A stretch of 64,000 nucleotides of DNA from Polyangiaceae bacterium (GTDB taxonomy: Bacteria > Myxococcota_A > Polyangia > Polyangiales > Polyangiaceae): positions 806,001 through 870,000 of the forward strand of contig JADJYE010000001.1 in the NCBI GenBank assembly GCA_016719945.1. The letters run 5' to 3'. Below the pieces are notes generated by a model, which saw only the letters and a list, made by a program, of their open reading frames with translations, had not been told where the DNA came from and did not search any database. Positions 1 to 8,906 of the stretch are shown one piece after another; within the stretch, counting starts at the first letter, position 1, and the number at the start of each line of letters is the position of its first letter. The translations under genes were made by a program, and so were the position numbers.

Positions 1-2
1 GC

Positions 3-1493
3 ACGGACGTCGGTGTCGCCAAGTCGTGGGCGAGGAAGCCCGGCGGGCCGCAAGGCATCGCCTGGGAGGCGACGCGCGCCTGGGACGCCGAGCTCGAGAA
101 CGTCTACTCGGCGTGGGTCGAGAAGCTGTTCGACGCGCCGTCCGACGCTTCGCTGAGCGCGGCCGCGCTGCACGAGATCACGAAGGACCCCGCGCGCAAC
201 CTGCTCCACGACCACCTTGGGCTCCAGGAAGACGCGCCGCCACCGAAGGGCCTGCGCCTCGACCCGGACTGCGCGGACCTGCCCTACTTCTTGCGCGCGT
301 ACTTCGCCTGGAAGGTCGGCCTGCCGTTCACCTACTCCGCGTGCTCACGCGGAGGAGGAGGGGCCCCGCCTCGCTGCCAAGACTCGCAGTCGAACCATGA
401 CCCGCTCGACGAGCCGGTGACGAACCGCGTCCGGAGGTTCGAGACCTTCCTGCGCGCGGAGCTCAAGAACGTCGTCCACTCCGGCACCGGGCGCACGCTC
501 GCGACCGACGACAAGACCGACTACTACCCGGTGAAGCTCTCCGCGGAGACGATCCGTCCTGGCTCGGTGTACGCCGACCCGTACGGGCACATCCTGGTCG
601 TGGCGAAGCGGGTGCCGCAGGAGGGAGATGGCGCCGGCCTGCTCTTCGCGGTCGACGGTCAGCCGGACGGAACCGTCGCTCGGAAGCGCTTCTGGAAGGG
701 AAACTTTCTGTTTTCGCTCGACGACGCGGCGATGGGCAGCCCGGGCTTCAAGAGGTTTCGGCCGGTCGTCGCCAAGCCCAGCGGCGTCGCCGCGCTTTCG
801 AACGCGGCGATCGCGAAGCACCCGGCGTACGGGGACTACAGCCTCGAGCAGACGGTCGGGGACGCGGGCGCGTTCTACGACAAGATGGATGACGTCCTGT
901 CACCCGGGCCGCTCGACCCCGAGCGCGCGATGCTCGCCGCGATCGACGCGCTCGAAGAGCAGATGCAGGCGCGCGTCACCTCGGTGGAAAACGGAGAGAA
1001 GCATTTTCGCAAGGGCGGTGGGCGCATCGACATGCCGAACGGACCGGCGATCTTCGAGACGATCGGCGACTGGGAGAACTTCTCCACGCCCAGCCGAGAT
1101 CTGCGCCTGCTGATCGCGACCGACGTGGTCCGTGGCTTTCCAGCGCTGGTGGCCCGCCGGCCCGAGCGCTTCAAGATGCCGCCGGGGAGGTCGGTGACCG
1201 AGGTCGTGAAGGGCCTCGAGGCCAAGCTCGCGGACGAGACGAAGCGCCGCAAGGTCGAATACGCGCGCAGCGACGAGAGCAAACACACGCTGTCGCTGGC
1301 CGATGTCCTCGAGCGCACGGAGCGGCTCGAGATGGCCTACAACCCCAACGACTGCCCCGAGGTCCGCTGGGGCGCGAGCGACGGCACCCCCGAGAGCGCG
1401 ACCTGCAAGCGGCGCGCGCCGAGCGATCAGCGCCGCAAGATGGAGAAGGTCCGCGCGTGGTTCAAGGACCGCAAGCGTCCCGCGAGGGGCTGA
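3..1493 (+). CDS. 5'-truncated hypothetical protein, possible NlpC/P60-like cysteine hydrolase
   Basis: The frame is open from the first full codon, so the true start lies outside the window; 496 residues are visible. I do not recognise the family with certainty. Two short stretches resemble a papain-fold amidase: a Cys in D-C-A-D-L (visible residue 90) at the head of an aromatic-rich helix, and a His in Y-G-H-I-L-V (residue 196) after an extended segment. This is the order of the catalytic Cys and His in NlpC/P60 and CHAP domains, which cut peptidoglycan peptides. The last 300 residues are charged and match nothing I know. The stop lies 7 bases from the stop of the next, convergent gene. The reading frame is well supported by codon use; the function is inference only. 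Confidence 0.6.
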   Translation, partial: TDVGVAKSWARKPGGPQGIAWEATRAWDAELENVYSAWVEKLFDAPSDASLSAAALHEITKDPARNLLHDHLGLQEDAPPPKGLRLDPDCADLPYFLRAYFAWKVGLPFTYSACSRGGGGAPPRCQDSQSNHDPLDEPVTNRVRRFETFLRAELKNVVHSGTGRTLATDDKTDYYPVKLSAETIRPGSVYADPYGHILVVAKRVPQEGDGAGLLFAVDGQPDGTVARKRFWKGNFLFSLDDAAMGSPGFKRFRPVVAKPSGVAALSNAAIAKHPAYGDYSLEQTVGDAGAFYDKMDDVLSPGPLDPERAMLAAIDALEEQMQARVTSVENGEKHFRKGGGRIDMPNGPAIFETIGDWENFSTPSRDLRLLIATDVVRGFPALVARRPERFKMPPGRSVTEVVKGLEAKLADETKRRKVEYARSDESKHTLSLADVLERTERLEMAYNPNDCPEVRWGASDGTPESATCKRRAPSDQRRKMEKVRAWFKDRKRPARG

Positions 1494-1500
1494 CCGGGCC

Positions 1501-2121
1501 TCAGCCGCCGCCGCAGAACGAGTAGCCGAAGCCGAGCGCGTCGGAGGGCGTGCACTCTTGCGTGCCACCCTCGCACGCGGTCGGGTCCCCGAAGCACAGC
1601 TCGAGCTGCCCGGCGCCGCATTGCTCCTGGCACTGGATGGAGCCCCAGCCGACCTGCTGGCTCCAGAAGCCGCAACACTCGCCGTCGCAGTCGTCCGGGC
1701 CGTTGCAGCTCTGCTCGACCCAGCCATCATCGTCCGGGCAGGAGTCCGGCGCCGCGCAGAAATCCTGGCCGGCTTGGAACTGGTAGTAGCAGCACACCTG
1801 GCCCGGGAGGCAGTTGTCGCCGTCGCAGAACACCGTGGCATCGCCCGGGCCGCCGGTGGTGGTGGCCGTCGTCGGGCCGCTCGTGACGGTCGTGTCGCTG
1901 GTGGAGGTCACCGTCGTGTCGACGGTCGAGCTGACGACGTCGTCCGTGACCGGCACGCCGCCCTGCCCCGTGGCGCCTTGCCCCGCGCCGCCCGGCGACT
2001 GGCCACCCGCGCTCCCGCCGCCGCTCGACGGGCCGCCGAAGATGGTGTCGATGCCGTCGACGCTGCACCCGGCGCACAGCGCCACGACACACGCGAACCA
2101 AGGTCGGGCGTAAGCAAGCAT
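1501..2121 (-). CDS. Cys-rich lipoprotein of unknown function
   Basis: A 206-residue protein. The N-terminus is a lipoprotein signal with lipobox A-L-C-A-G-C, followed by a Gly/Ser/Gln linker and a Thr/Val-rich stretch. The C-terminal half has about 16 cysteines, several in pairs, and probably folds through disulfides in the periplasm or at the surface. The start at 2121 is chosen because GGAGG lies about 9 bases upstream and the signal peptide begins there; a longer reading would put about 16 charged residues before it. Proteins of this layout are common in myxobacteria, but I recognise no functional domain. Confidence 0.8.
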   Translation of the reverse strand: MLAYARPWFACVVALCAGCSVDGIDTIFGGPSSGGGSAGGQSPGGAGQGATGQGGVPVTDDVVSSTVDTTVTSTSDTTVTSGPTTATTTGGPGDATVFCDGDNCLPGQVCCYYQFQAGQDFCAAPDSCPDDDGWVEQSCNGPDDCDGECCGFWSQQVGWGSIQCQEQCGAGQLELCFGDPTACEGGTQECTPSDALGFGYSFCGGG

Positions 2122-2153
2122 GGGCGAAGCCTCCGAGCCGGATCGTAGCCGAC

Positions 2154-2182
2154 GGGCGCGTGGGCTCAAGCCCGCCGCGCCC
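2154..2182. other. Nested hairpin between two minus-strand genes
   Basis: GGGCGCG (2154-2160) pairs perfectly with CGCGCCC (2176-2182), and inside it GGGCT pairs with AGCCC. It lies about 34 bases past the stop of the VWA lipoprotein gene and upstream of the next minus-strand gene. No U-rich tract follows on the minus strand, so intrinsic termination is uncertain. Confidence 0.35.
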
Positions 2183-2195
2183 GACCTCGTACGAT

Positions 2196-2213
2196 GCCCC
2201 GACGAAGCGGGGC
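2196..2213 (-). terminator. Hairpin just after the VWA lipoprotein stop codon
   Basis: On the minus strand the stop codon is followed after two bases by GCCCCG, a six-base loop, then CGGGGC. It is a stable six-pair stem placed where a terminator or mRNA-end stabiliser would be. It has no U tract downstream, so its role is a guess. Confidence 0.35.
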
Positions 2214-2215
2214 TT

Positions 2216-3652
2216 TCAGAACCCCGACATGTCCATCGCGGCGTCGTTGGTCTCGAGCGCGGCCTTGCGCTTGGCCATCGGCTTCGCGGCCGCCGGCGCG
2301 GCGGCGGCTGCGCCCGCTCCCGCCCGCGCTTGGCTCACCTTGTCCGCGGACTTCTCGAGGCGCTGCCGGTCGGACTTCGAAGACGCGTTCTTCGCCGCGA
2401 CGCGCAGCTTCTGCTCGGTCGCCACCAGATCCTTCTCCGCCTCCTCGAAGCGGTCGTCGTTCATCGCGACCGCCGCGCGCTCGGTCGATTTGCTCGCGTC
2501 GATCATGGCGAACACACCTTGGGCCTTCAGGTTGACCTTGGCGGCTGCGACCTTGGCGTCGCCGACGACGTCGAAGCGCGCCACCGCCTCCTGGATCCGC
2601 TCCAGGTTGCCCTCGGTCGGGTCGTTGAAGACCAGGCGCACGCTCGCGATCGGGTGCGAGCCGCTGTCGGGGGCGCGCAGGCGCGCTCGAACGACGAACT
2701 CCTTGTGCTCGCCCGCGAACATCGCGCCCAGCGGGACCTCCATGGTGCCGTTGACGAACGTGCCGCGGGAGCCCTCGACCGCGATCAGGTCCACGCCCGG
2801 AGCGGGCACGATCGCGACCTTCGCGTTGGCGGCGCGCGTCGACTTGAGCAGCGCGATCTCCGACTGCACGATCTCGGGCAGGTTCTTCGAGTCGGTGAGG
2901 TGGTAGAGGCGGCCGCTCGAGCGGATCGCGAGCTGGTTCAGGGCCTTCTCGTTGTAGTCGAGGCCGACGCCGATCGAGGTGATTTGCACCGAGCGATCTC
3001 CCGCCTTCTCGCCGAGCATCGCGATCATGTCGGTCGACGTCGTGCCGACCGTCGCGTTGCCGTCCGAGATGAGCACCACGCGCCGGATCGCGTGGCTCGA
3101 CGGCGCGCCCATGGCCGACATGCCCGCCATGCGCACGCCCTCGAACAGGTTCGTGCCGCCGTCAGCCTTGAGCTCGAGGATCGCGCTGGCGATCCGCTGC
3201 CGCGACAGCGCGTCGAGCTTCACCGGCGCGACGCGCTCCTGGACGGCGTCGCTGAAGCTGTGCACCGAGACGATGTCGCCGTCGCGCAGGCTCTCGACCA
3301 GCTTGAGCGCGGACTCCCGCGCGTGCTTGATCTTGTCGCCGCTCATCGAGCCCGAGGTGTCGATGACCAGCGCGACGGCGGCCGGCGCCTGGGCGATCTT
3401 GTCGGACGCGAGCGGGACGTCGACCCACACGGCGACGAAGGTGTCCTGTGTGCCGGGCAGGAACGCGTCGCTCGCGGCCGCCGCCCCGACCCAAGGGCCG
3501 TTGGGATTGGAGGGGCCGTCCGCAAGGACGGGCGTGACGACGCTCCCCTCGACGCCGATCGCCACCGCATGGGGGCCTACGGCGTTCTGAGTCGTCGTTC
3601 CACAGCCGATGAGGGTGGCAGCGAGCCCGAGGGCAGTGAGCGTCCGTCGCAT
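2216..3652 (-). CDS. von Willebrand factor A domain lipoprotein
   Basis: A 478-residue exported lipoprotein with lipobox L-I-G-C (Cys17). A VWA domain follows: the metal-binding MIDAS motif D-T-S-G-S-M starts at residue 98, and a second acidic site, V-L-I-S-D-G-N, lies further on. VWA domains of this kind bind divalent metal and protein partners; the nearest bacterial relatives are the YfbK/Ca-activated-channel-like proteins. The C-terminus is Ala/Lys-rich with a predicted coiled coil. GGGAGG lies 9 bases before the ATG at 3652. No partner gene is adjacent, so the ligand is unknown. Confidence 0.85.
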   Translation of the reverse strand: MRRTLTALGLAATLIGCGTTTQNAVGPHAVAIGVEGSVVTPVLADGPSNPNGPWVGAAAASDAFLPGTQDTFVAVWVDVPLASDKIAQAPAAVALVIDTSGSMSGDKIKHARESALKLVESLRDGDIVSVHSFSDAVQERVAPVKLDALSRQRIASAILELKADGGTNLFEGVRMAGMSAMGAPSSHAIRRVVLISDGNATVGTTSTDMIAMLGEKAGDRSVQITSIGVGLDYNEKALNQLAIRSSGRLYHLTDSKNLPEIVQSEIALLKSTRAANAKVAIVPAPGVDLIAVEGSRGTFVNGTMEVPLGAMFAGEHKEFVVRARLRAPDSGSHPIASVRLVFNDPTEGNLERIQEAVARFDVVGDAKVAAAKVNLKAQGVFAMIDASKSTERAAVAMNDDRFEEAEKDLVATEQKLRVAAKNASSKSDRQRLEKSADKVSQARAGAGAAAAAPAAAKPMAKRKAALETNDAAMDMSGF

Positions 3653-3748
3653 GTCGAGATTTCCTCCCAGTGAGCCCGCGGAGCCATCCTCACGCGCGCC
3701 TCGTCCCCCCTCGTACGGAGGTGGCGCGAATTCGTGACTGCATTTTTT

Positions 3749-3817
3749 CTCGCCCGCCCGCTCCCGCGGGGCCCTTCGGGCTCGCGGGTCCCGAGCGACC
3801 CACGAAACCGGCGCGAG
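3749..3817. repeat. Intergenic palindromic element, copy A (69 bp)
   Basis: First of three related copies. It opens with CTCGCCC and closes with GCGCGAG, which pair with one mismatch. Inside are CCCGC-N4-GCGGG, then GCCCTTCGG, then a second hairpin whose inner stem is GGGTC/GACCC. It begins 13 bases past the minus-strand homocysteine methyltransferase stop. Compared with copies B and C the ends are nearly identical while the inner stem differs but still pairs. Confidence 0.7.
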
Positions 3818-3829
3818 TTTCTGGGGGGG

Positions 3830-4703
3830 TTACCGCCCCCTCCCAGCGCGCAAGGCCCGAAGATGCTCGGGAAAGGTCCCGCAGCAACCGCCGATCAGGG
3901 TCGCGCCGGCCGAGATCCAGGTCTGGGCGAGCTCGGCGTATCGCGACGCGCGCCGACCCAGCTCCGCCTCGGTCGGGGCCGGCCCCGGCCAGTCTGCCAG
4001 GTAGCCGAGCTCTTCCTCGGGCCTTCCAGCGTTCGCGTAGGCCCCGATCACGACGGGAAGGTCTGCGAGCGCTTCGACGTAGGTGCTCGTCAGCGCGGCG
4101 GCCGTGCAGTTGACCAGGATCGCCTCGACCCCGGCGCCGAGCGCGCGGCTGGCGACGGCGCGCACCGGCGCGCGTAGAGGCCAGCTCGCCGAAGGGTCCC
4201 CCGGTGAGCGAGAGCCAGACCGGCCTGCCATGCGCCGCACAGGCTTCGACCGCGAGGAGCGCCTCGACGTCGTCGACGAAGGTCTCACAGAGGAACAAGT
4301 CGACGCCCGCCGAGGCGAGCGCCCGCGCGACGCGAGCGTGCCGCTGCCGAGCGTCCGCCGGGCGCGCGCTCGGGGTGTAGCAGTCCGCCGCGGGGCTGAC
4401 GCTGCCGGCGACCCGGTGATGAGCGGGGACCGCGCCGCGCGCCAGCTCGACCGCGCGCTCGACGAGGCGCTCGAAGCGCGCCACACCCAGCGCGCGCGCG
4501 CCCTCGGGCGTCGCCCGAAACGTACACGCCGTGTGGACCGTGGCCCCGGCTTCGGCGTACTCCCGGTGCAGGTCAGCCACCTTCGAGGGGGCCTCGAGCA
4601 GGGCGCCGGCGCTCCAGGCCGGGCCGCGGGTGTCCACCCCACGCGCCGCGAGGACCGAGCCCATGGCTCCATCGAGCCAAGTTACAGCGGGCGCCGGTGT
4701 CAT
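3830..4703 (-). CDS. Homocysteine S-methyltransferase family protein (frameshifted)
   Basis: This cytosolic enzyme should transfer a methyl group from S-methylmethionine or a similar donor to homocysteine, making methionine (MmuM/BHMT type, no cobalamin). The N-terminal L-D-G-A-M-G motif is present. The three zinc ligands come from V-N-C-T and the late G-G-C-C-G-T motif. The reading frame breaks near 4172-4180: removing one base in the stretch encoding E-L-A-S restores 290 residues, a normal family length. I prefer the ATG at 4703 over 4742 because the divergent gene starts at 4755 and needs room for a promoter. The frameshift is probably a sequence error. Confidence 0.8.
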
Positions 4704-4754
4704 CACCCTGCCAATGTTGGCCAATGGCCGAGCGTTCGGCATATTGAAACCGCC

Positions 4755-5407
4755 ATGATCGCCCTTCGCCGCCGCGCCACGCCCCTCGCCCTCGCCGCCG
4801 CCTTGCTCGCGCTAGGCGCCGGCTGCAGCTCGAAGTCGACCGAGCCCGCTTTCCCGGACGAGCCCGGCGCCAAGGGAGACTCCGAGGCGATGCCGGCGTC
4901 GGCGCCCAAAGAGAAGCTTCCCCGGGGACGATCGCGCGCAGCGATCTCGACCTCGCCCTGATGCGAGGCCCAGGCTGGCTGCTGTCCAAGATCACGCCGG
5001 AAGAGGTGCTGCGACAGAACAAGTTCATCGGCTGGCGGCTCATCTCGCTGCCGGCCGACTGGGACGGCGCGGGCCTGCAGCCCGGGGACGTCATCACCGA
5101 GGTCAACGGCTCGAGCATGGAGCGGCCCGAGGACCTGTGGGCCGCGTGGATGGCCGCGACCGAGGCCAACGAGATCAAGATCGCCTTCGAGCGCGACGGC
5201 AAGCCGGCGGTCACGGTGCTCAAGGTGCAGGGGGCGATCGAGCCCGGCACCAAGCGAGCGCTCGAGTCCGGCGTGATGGCCTCGGCGCCGTCGAAGCCTG
5301 GCGAGAAGGGCGCGAGCGGCGGCGCCGGACAACCCGCGGGCAAGAAGCGCTTCGAGACCAAGGTCATCCAGGGCAGCCAAGAGCCCGCGGAGACCAGCGA
5401 CTACTGA
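4755..5407 (+). CDS. GspC-like PDZ domain lipoprotein (frameshifted)
   Basis: Residues 1-24 form a lipoprotein signal with lipobox G-A-G-C. After a short linker comes the motif I-A-R-S-D-L-D, then R-G-P-G-W-L-L and a PDZ core with L-Q-P-G-D-V-I and V-N-G. This arrangement is typical of the periplasmic PDZ end of the type II secretion protein GspC and its relatives. The frame breaks in the CCCC run at 4920-4923; adding one C joins the signal part to the PDZ part and gives 217 residues. GspC is normally anchored by a membrane helix, not a lipid, and no other secretion gene is nearby, so this is an orphan relative whose partner is unknown. Confidence 0.75.
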
Positions 5408-5414
5408 CCTTTCT

Positions 5415-5483
5415 CTCGCGCGCCCGCTGGCGCGGGGCCCTTCGGTTTTCACGTGCCAGAGCTCACGCGAAAACCGGCGCGAG
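5415..5483. repeat. Intergenic palindromic element, copy B (69 bp)
   Basis: Second copy, between two convergent genes, 7 bases after the plus-strand stop and 38 bases after the minus-strand stop. CTCGCGC and GCGCGAG at the ends pair perfectly. Inside are CCCGC-N4-GCGGG and a long hairpin, CGGTTTTC paired with GAAAACCG, with an inner CGTG/CACG stem. The first 31 bases differ from copy C by one base. Confidence 0.75.
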
Positions 5484-5521
5484 GGGCGCGTGCGGCTCCC
5501 CACTCGCGAGCTCTCGACCCC

Positions 5522-6028
5522 TCAGTTGAAGTAGGCGCGCACCGAGTAGTCGACGCAGAGCTTGTTGGGAGTCGGCCGCTCGAGGCACACCACGAGGCTC
5601 GCCGCGCCGATCGCGTCGGTGTCGGGGTCGCAGTCGTACGAGACGCGAAAGCGCGGCTCGACGCCGGACACCGTGCAGGTCGTATCGGTCAGGTCTTCGT
5701 TGTTGCAGCTGAAGAACGCTGGCTCGCCAGCGTCGCACGCGAACGTGAGCGAGCCGGAGAAGTCCTCACGGTTCGCGCCCTTCATCTCGATGTAGAGGAT
5801 CGGGATCTGCTCCAAGATCGGCTCGGGCAGGGCGTAGGCGAAGCAGTCGACGTCCTCTTGAGTCGAGAAGTTCACGTCGATCTCGCTGAGATCGGTGGTG
5901 ATGTCGCCCACGACCGCGGCCTCACCCTCGGCCTCGTTGGGCTCGTATTCGTCGGGCGCGCACGGGTCGCATGCGGCGAGCGCGATCGCCACCACCCCAG
6001 CCGCTTTCCGCGTGATGCAAGCTAACAT
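5522..6028 (-). CDS. Cys-containing lipoprotein of unknown function
   Basis: A 168-residue protein with signal peptide and lipobox A-L-A-A-C. The mature part is acidic, starts C-A-P-D-E-Y-E-P-N-E, and has several spaced cysteines. The E-P-N-E opening is common in secreted myxobacterial domains with a pre-peptidase-like beta-sandwich fold, and the length would suit one such domain, but this is only a resemblance. The ATG at 6028 is chosen because the signal peptide begins there. It lies just downstream of the fusion protein gene on the same strand and may share its transcript. Confidence 0.75.
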   Translation of the reverse strand: MLACITRKAAGVVAIALAACDPCAPDEYEPNEAEGEAAVVGDITTDLSEIDVNFSTQEDVDCFAYALPEPILEQIPILYIEMKGANREDFSGSLTFACDAGEPAFFSCNNEDLTDTTCTVSGVEPRFRVSYDCDPDTDAIGAASLVVCLERPTPNKLCVDYSVRAYFN

Positions 6029-6057
6029 CACCCGAGGATACGCCCGCCTCGGGAGGA

Positions 6058-8070
6058 TCAGAAGTCGAACGCGAGGCCGGTGACGAAGGTCGACGTGCCC
6101 ACGTGCATCTGGCCGCCGCCGAAGCCGTTGAGGATCGCGTTCATCCACTCGGCGAACAGGTACGCGTGGCCGATGCCGGTCGACTCACGCAGCGAGCCGG
6201 CCGAGTGTGTGTCGAGCCAGTTGAGCGCGAGCGCGAGGCCCAAGCCGGCGTGCAGGCCGATCGTCACGTCCTCGGCGTAGAGATCGTCGTCGGGGTCGCT
6301 GTCTTGTCCCGCGGGGATCGAGCTCACGCCGGCGGTCTTGCCTGACCTCCAGAAGGCCCAGCCGAAGCCGAACTTCCCATACGGAACGAGGGGGACCCCC
6401 GTGCGGCGCATCAGCTCGTCGGCGCGCAACACGGCCGAGGCGTGCATGGGAAAGATCTCGAGCGAGGTGACGTCGGTCGTCTCGCACGGGCCGAGATCCT
6501 CGGCGTCCTCGCTGGTCTCCACCGGGTCCGGCTCGGTCGTCGGATCGCACCCCGAGCGCAGGGCGTTGGCGCTCGCCCAGGTGTAGCCCCAGCCCACGCC
6601 GACGCCGAACGTGCCGACGTACGGGATGCGGAGGGGCATCCAGTCGAACTCGAGCCCGAAGTAGAAGCGGCCGTCGTTGCCAAACGTGCTCTCGTACGGT
6701 GTGCCCGAGAGGCCGTCTTCGCTGTCGACCTGGGGCCAATACGGTCCGAAGCGAACCTCGAAGGCGAACTGGGTGTCGGCCGGCTCACGCGGCGGTCGAT
6801 CGAACTGCCGCCAGTTCGAGTCGGGGATCCCCGACTGAGCCGACGCAGGCGAGGTGTAGGTGAAGGCGAGGGCGAGCGCGAGCGGACCCGCGAGCTTTCC
6901 GAGCGCCTTGCCGGCGCGCCGGCGCCGCAGGGCGAGCGCGAACAGCGCGACCGCCCCGACGACCGCGGACATCGACAGCGGCGCCTCGGAGACAGCGCAG
7001 CCGCCGATGCAGCCGCCCTGGCCGCCGGCGTTCCGGTAGTTGTCGAAGAAATCTTCGACCGCGACGGGAGAGACGCACACGATCTCGGAGAGCTCTCCGT
7101 AGTTGCCGAGCTCGTCGACGGCGGCGATGCCGATCGCGTATTCGGTGCCGTTGTCGAGGCCCGTGATGGTGACCCCGGGCCCGGCGAGCAGCTCGCCGCA
7201 CGCCGCGCTCGCCGGAGGGATCTGCCCCGAGAGCAGGTCCCCCGCGTCGCAATCGGGCGCGGGCACCGAGCCCCCCGCTCCGCCTTCGCCGGCGCCGCCT
7301 GCGCTCGCGCCGCCGCCCCCGGCCGCAGCGCCCCCCGCGCCCCCGGCCGCAGCGCCACCGCCGCCCGCCGCGGCGCCGCCGCCACCCGCGCCGCCCCCGC
7401 CCGTCGCGCCGCCGAACGGCCTCGACTGCGGCTCCGTCGCGCCCGTGGGCTTGGGGTTGCAGAACGCCTGGTATTGATCGCCGGCGTCGCCGTTGAGCTC
7501 GATGTCGATCGTGACCGACTCGTCCGCGGCGGAGACCTCATTGACGACAGGCGCTCTGGGGCCCAGCAAGTCGACCTTGGAGCCGGTCCAGGTGGCGTAG
7601 TCCGCGGCGTCGACGTCGGTCCCCGAGCCGCGGATGAGCAGGAAGAAGATCTCGGTCTGATGGGGGTCGGTCGGCGCGGAGGAGTCGTCGCAGCCCGTGA
7701 TGGTCTTGTGGGCCCCGGCGATCTCGGCGGCGGTCAGGTCGACGGTGTCGTTCTGGTCCGGGGTGTCGATGGTTCGGACGGGCAGGCAGCCGGCGTCGAC
7801 CCCCTCGCGCTCGTCGATGAGCGAGCAATCGGCGCCCTCGCCCACCCAGACTTGGAGCGACGAGACGCCGGTCAGCGTGGCCGTGTACGAGAAGGTGAAG
7901 ACCTCGTCTTGGTCGCAGTCGGCCCGGCTGATGTAGTACTCGAGCTCGCCGTCGTAGTCGTTGTCCTCGCGGTCCGGGGCGGTGCCGAGGGTGATGTTCT
8001 GCGCGGAGGCGACGCCCGTCCACCCGGCGAGCAACGTGACGAAGGCGACGAGCCAGACGAACGTGCGCAT
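6058..8070 (-). CDS. Fusion of MYXO-CTERM-type surface protein and outer-membrane beta-barrel protein
   Basis: A 670-residue protein made of two export units. Residues 1-23 are a signal peptide; next comes a beta-rich region with an Fn3-like end and a Gly/Ala-rich linker. Residues 349-392 look like a MYXO-CTERM tail: G-G-C...G-G-C, a hydrophobic helix, then R-R-R-R. Such tails normally end a protein. Here the frame runs on into a second signal-like segment (393-412, ending A-S-A-Q) and about 258 residues of alternating beta strands ending in F-D-F, typical of an outer-membrane barrel. The halves recall the neighbouring M. xanthus families MXAN_2561 and MXAN_2562. Whether this is a true fusion or a lost stop is open. 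GGAG precedes the ATG. Confidence 0.75.
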   Translation of the reverse strand: MRTFVWLVAFVTLLAGWTGVASAQNITLGTAPDREDNDYDGELEYYISRADCDQDEVFTFSYTATLTGVSSLQVWVGEGADCSLIDEREGVDAGCLPVRTIDTPDQNDTVDLTAAEIAGAHKTITGCDDSSAPTDPHQTEIFFLLIRGSGTDVDAADYATWTGSKVDLLGPRAPVVNEVSAADESVTIDIELNGDAGDQYQAFCNPKPTGATEPQSRPFGGATGGGGAGGGGAAAGGGGAAAGGAGGAAAGGGGASAGGAGEGGAGGSVPAPDCDAGDLLSGQIPPASAACGELLAGPGVTITGLDNGTEYAIGIAAVDELGNYGELSEIVCVSPVAVEDFFDNYRNAGGQGGCIGGCAVSEAPLSMSAVVGAVALFALALRRRRAGKALGKLAGPLALALAFTYTSPASAQSGIPDSNWRQFDRPPREPADTQFAFEVRFGPYWPQVDSEDGLSGTPYESTFGNDGRFYFGLEFDWMPLRIPYVGTFGVGVGWGYTWASANALRSGCDPTTEPDPVETSEDAEDLGPCETTDVTSLEIFPMHASAVLRADELMRRTGVPLVPYGKFGFGWAFWRSGKTAGVSSIPAGQDSDPDDDLYAEDVTIGLHAGLGLALALNWLDTHSAGSLRESTGIGHAYLFAEWMNAILNGFGGGQMHVGTSTFVTGLAFDF

Positions 8071-8184
8071 GCGGCTCCGTTACTGAGCACGCTTCGTGCC
8101 GCGCTGCAAACGCCGAATGACCCAGCCGATACCGGCGGATCTCCTGGCTGGATCGGGCTCGCGGGGCGGTGCCTTGTCAGCGTG

Positions 8185-8201
8185 GCAGCGCCGACCGCTG
8201 C
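8185..8201. other. Small hairpin downstream of a minus-strand gene
   Basis: GCAGCG and CGCTGC pair across a five-base loop. It lies in the 176-base gap after the hypothetical gene that ends at 8247. No U tract is seen. Confidence 0.2.
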
Positions 8202-8246
8202 GGCGCACCCGCGCCGCGCCAAAGTGGCAGTCGTGTCCTCGGGCGC

Positions 8247-8642
8247 CTACTTGCGCCCGACGCCGAACCGCACCGCGGTGATGTCGGTGTCGGCGTCGTC
8301 GCCGTCGCGACCCGCGGAGCCCTCGACGTGGGACGTCGGTGCGCCCGGAACTCCGCTGGCCGCATGCCCCACGCTGACCGCCCAGCGCGGTCGTCCCTCC
8401 GGGGTGAGCATGACCTCCCCAGACGCGGCGTCTTTCAGCAGCTCCTCGAGCAGCCGCTGATAGAGCTGCAGCTCGAGGGGCGACAGGTCGCGGTCGAGCG
8501 CGAACGAGATGCGCCGGTCATCGATGACCCACTCGTTCGGGTGGTCGACCGCGGCGTCGTGCTCGACGCGCTCGCAGGCCCGAGCAAAGCCCAGCCGCGC
8601 GCTCTCTCGGTACATCAGCTCGGCGAAACCGCGGACCTGCAT
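8247..8642 (-). CDS. Hypothetical protein
   Basis: A 131-residue soluble protein with no signal peptide. The first 80 residues look like a compact alpha/beta domain with a helix rich in Leu and Glu. The last 40 are Gly/Asp/Ser-rich and probably disordered. I recognise no family. An in-frame TGA lies just upstream of the ATG, which fixes the start, although GGAGG directly abuts it and is closer than usual. It sits alone between the fusion protein and the divergent DUF6600 gene. Confidence 0.55.
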   Translation of the reverse strand: MQVRGFAELMYRESARLGFARACERVEHDAAVDHPNEWVIDDRRISFALDRDLSPLELQLYQRLLEELLKDAASGEVMLTPEGRPRWAVSVGHAASGVPGAPTSHVEGSAGRDGDDADTDITAVRFGVGRK

Positions 8643-8906
8643 CCTCCGTCACATTAGCACCAGCGCCGCCCCGGGAGGCCCACACAAAAACCCGGAGGGC
8701 GGCGTTGCGCGCCTCACAAAGATTTCCCCTAGGGAAGTCGCGACCGTGCTCGTCCAACCTGGCGAGGCAGCCACTGCGCTGCTCGTCCGTAACCATCCAA
8801 GAGACCGTGGAGTACCCAACCGAAGGGTCGGGCACGAGACCTGCAAGTACCAGGACCGACTCGCGCCCGCCTCCCTGGGTGGATGCCCAACGAAGGAAGA
8901 GCCATC

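Noticed and set aside
3749..3817. Ordinary intrinsic terminator
   Set aside because: There is no U tract on either strand after the stems, and three copies with conserved ends imply a mobile or structured element rather than a chance terminator.
7103..7477. A Pro/Ala-rich protein on the plus strand
   Set aside because: It mirrors the Gly/Ala linker of the fusion protein on the other strand.
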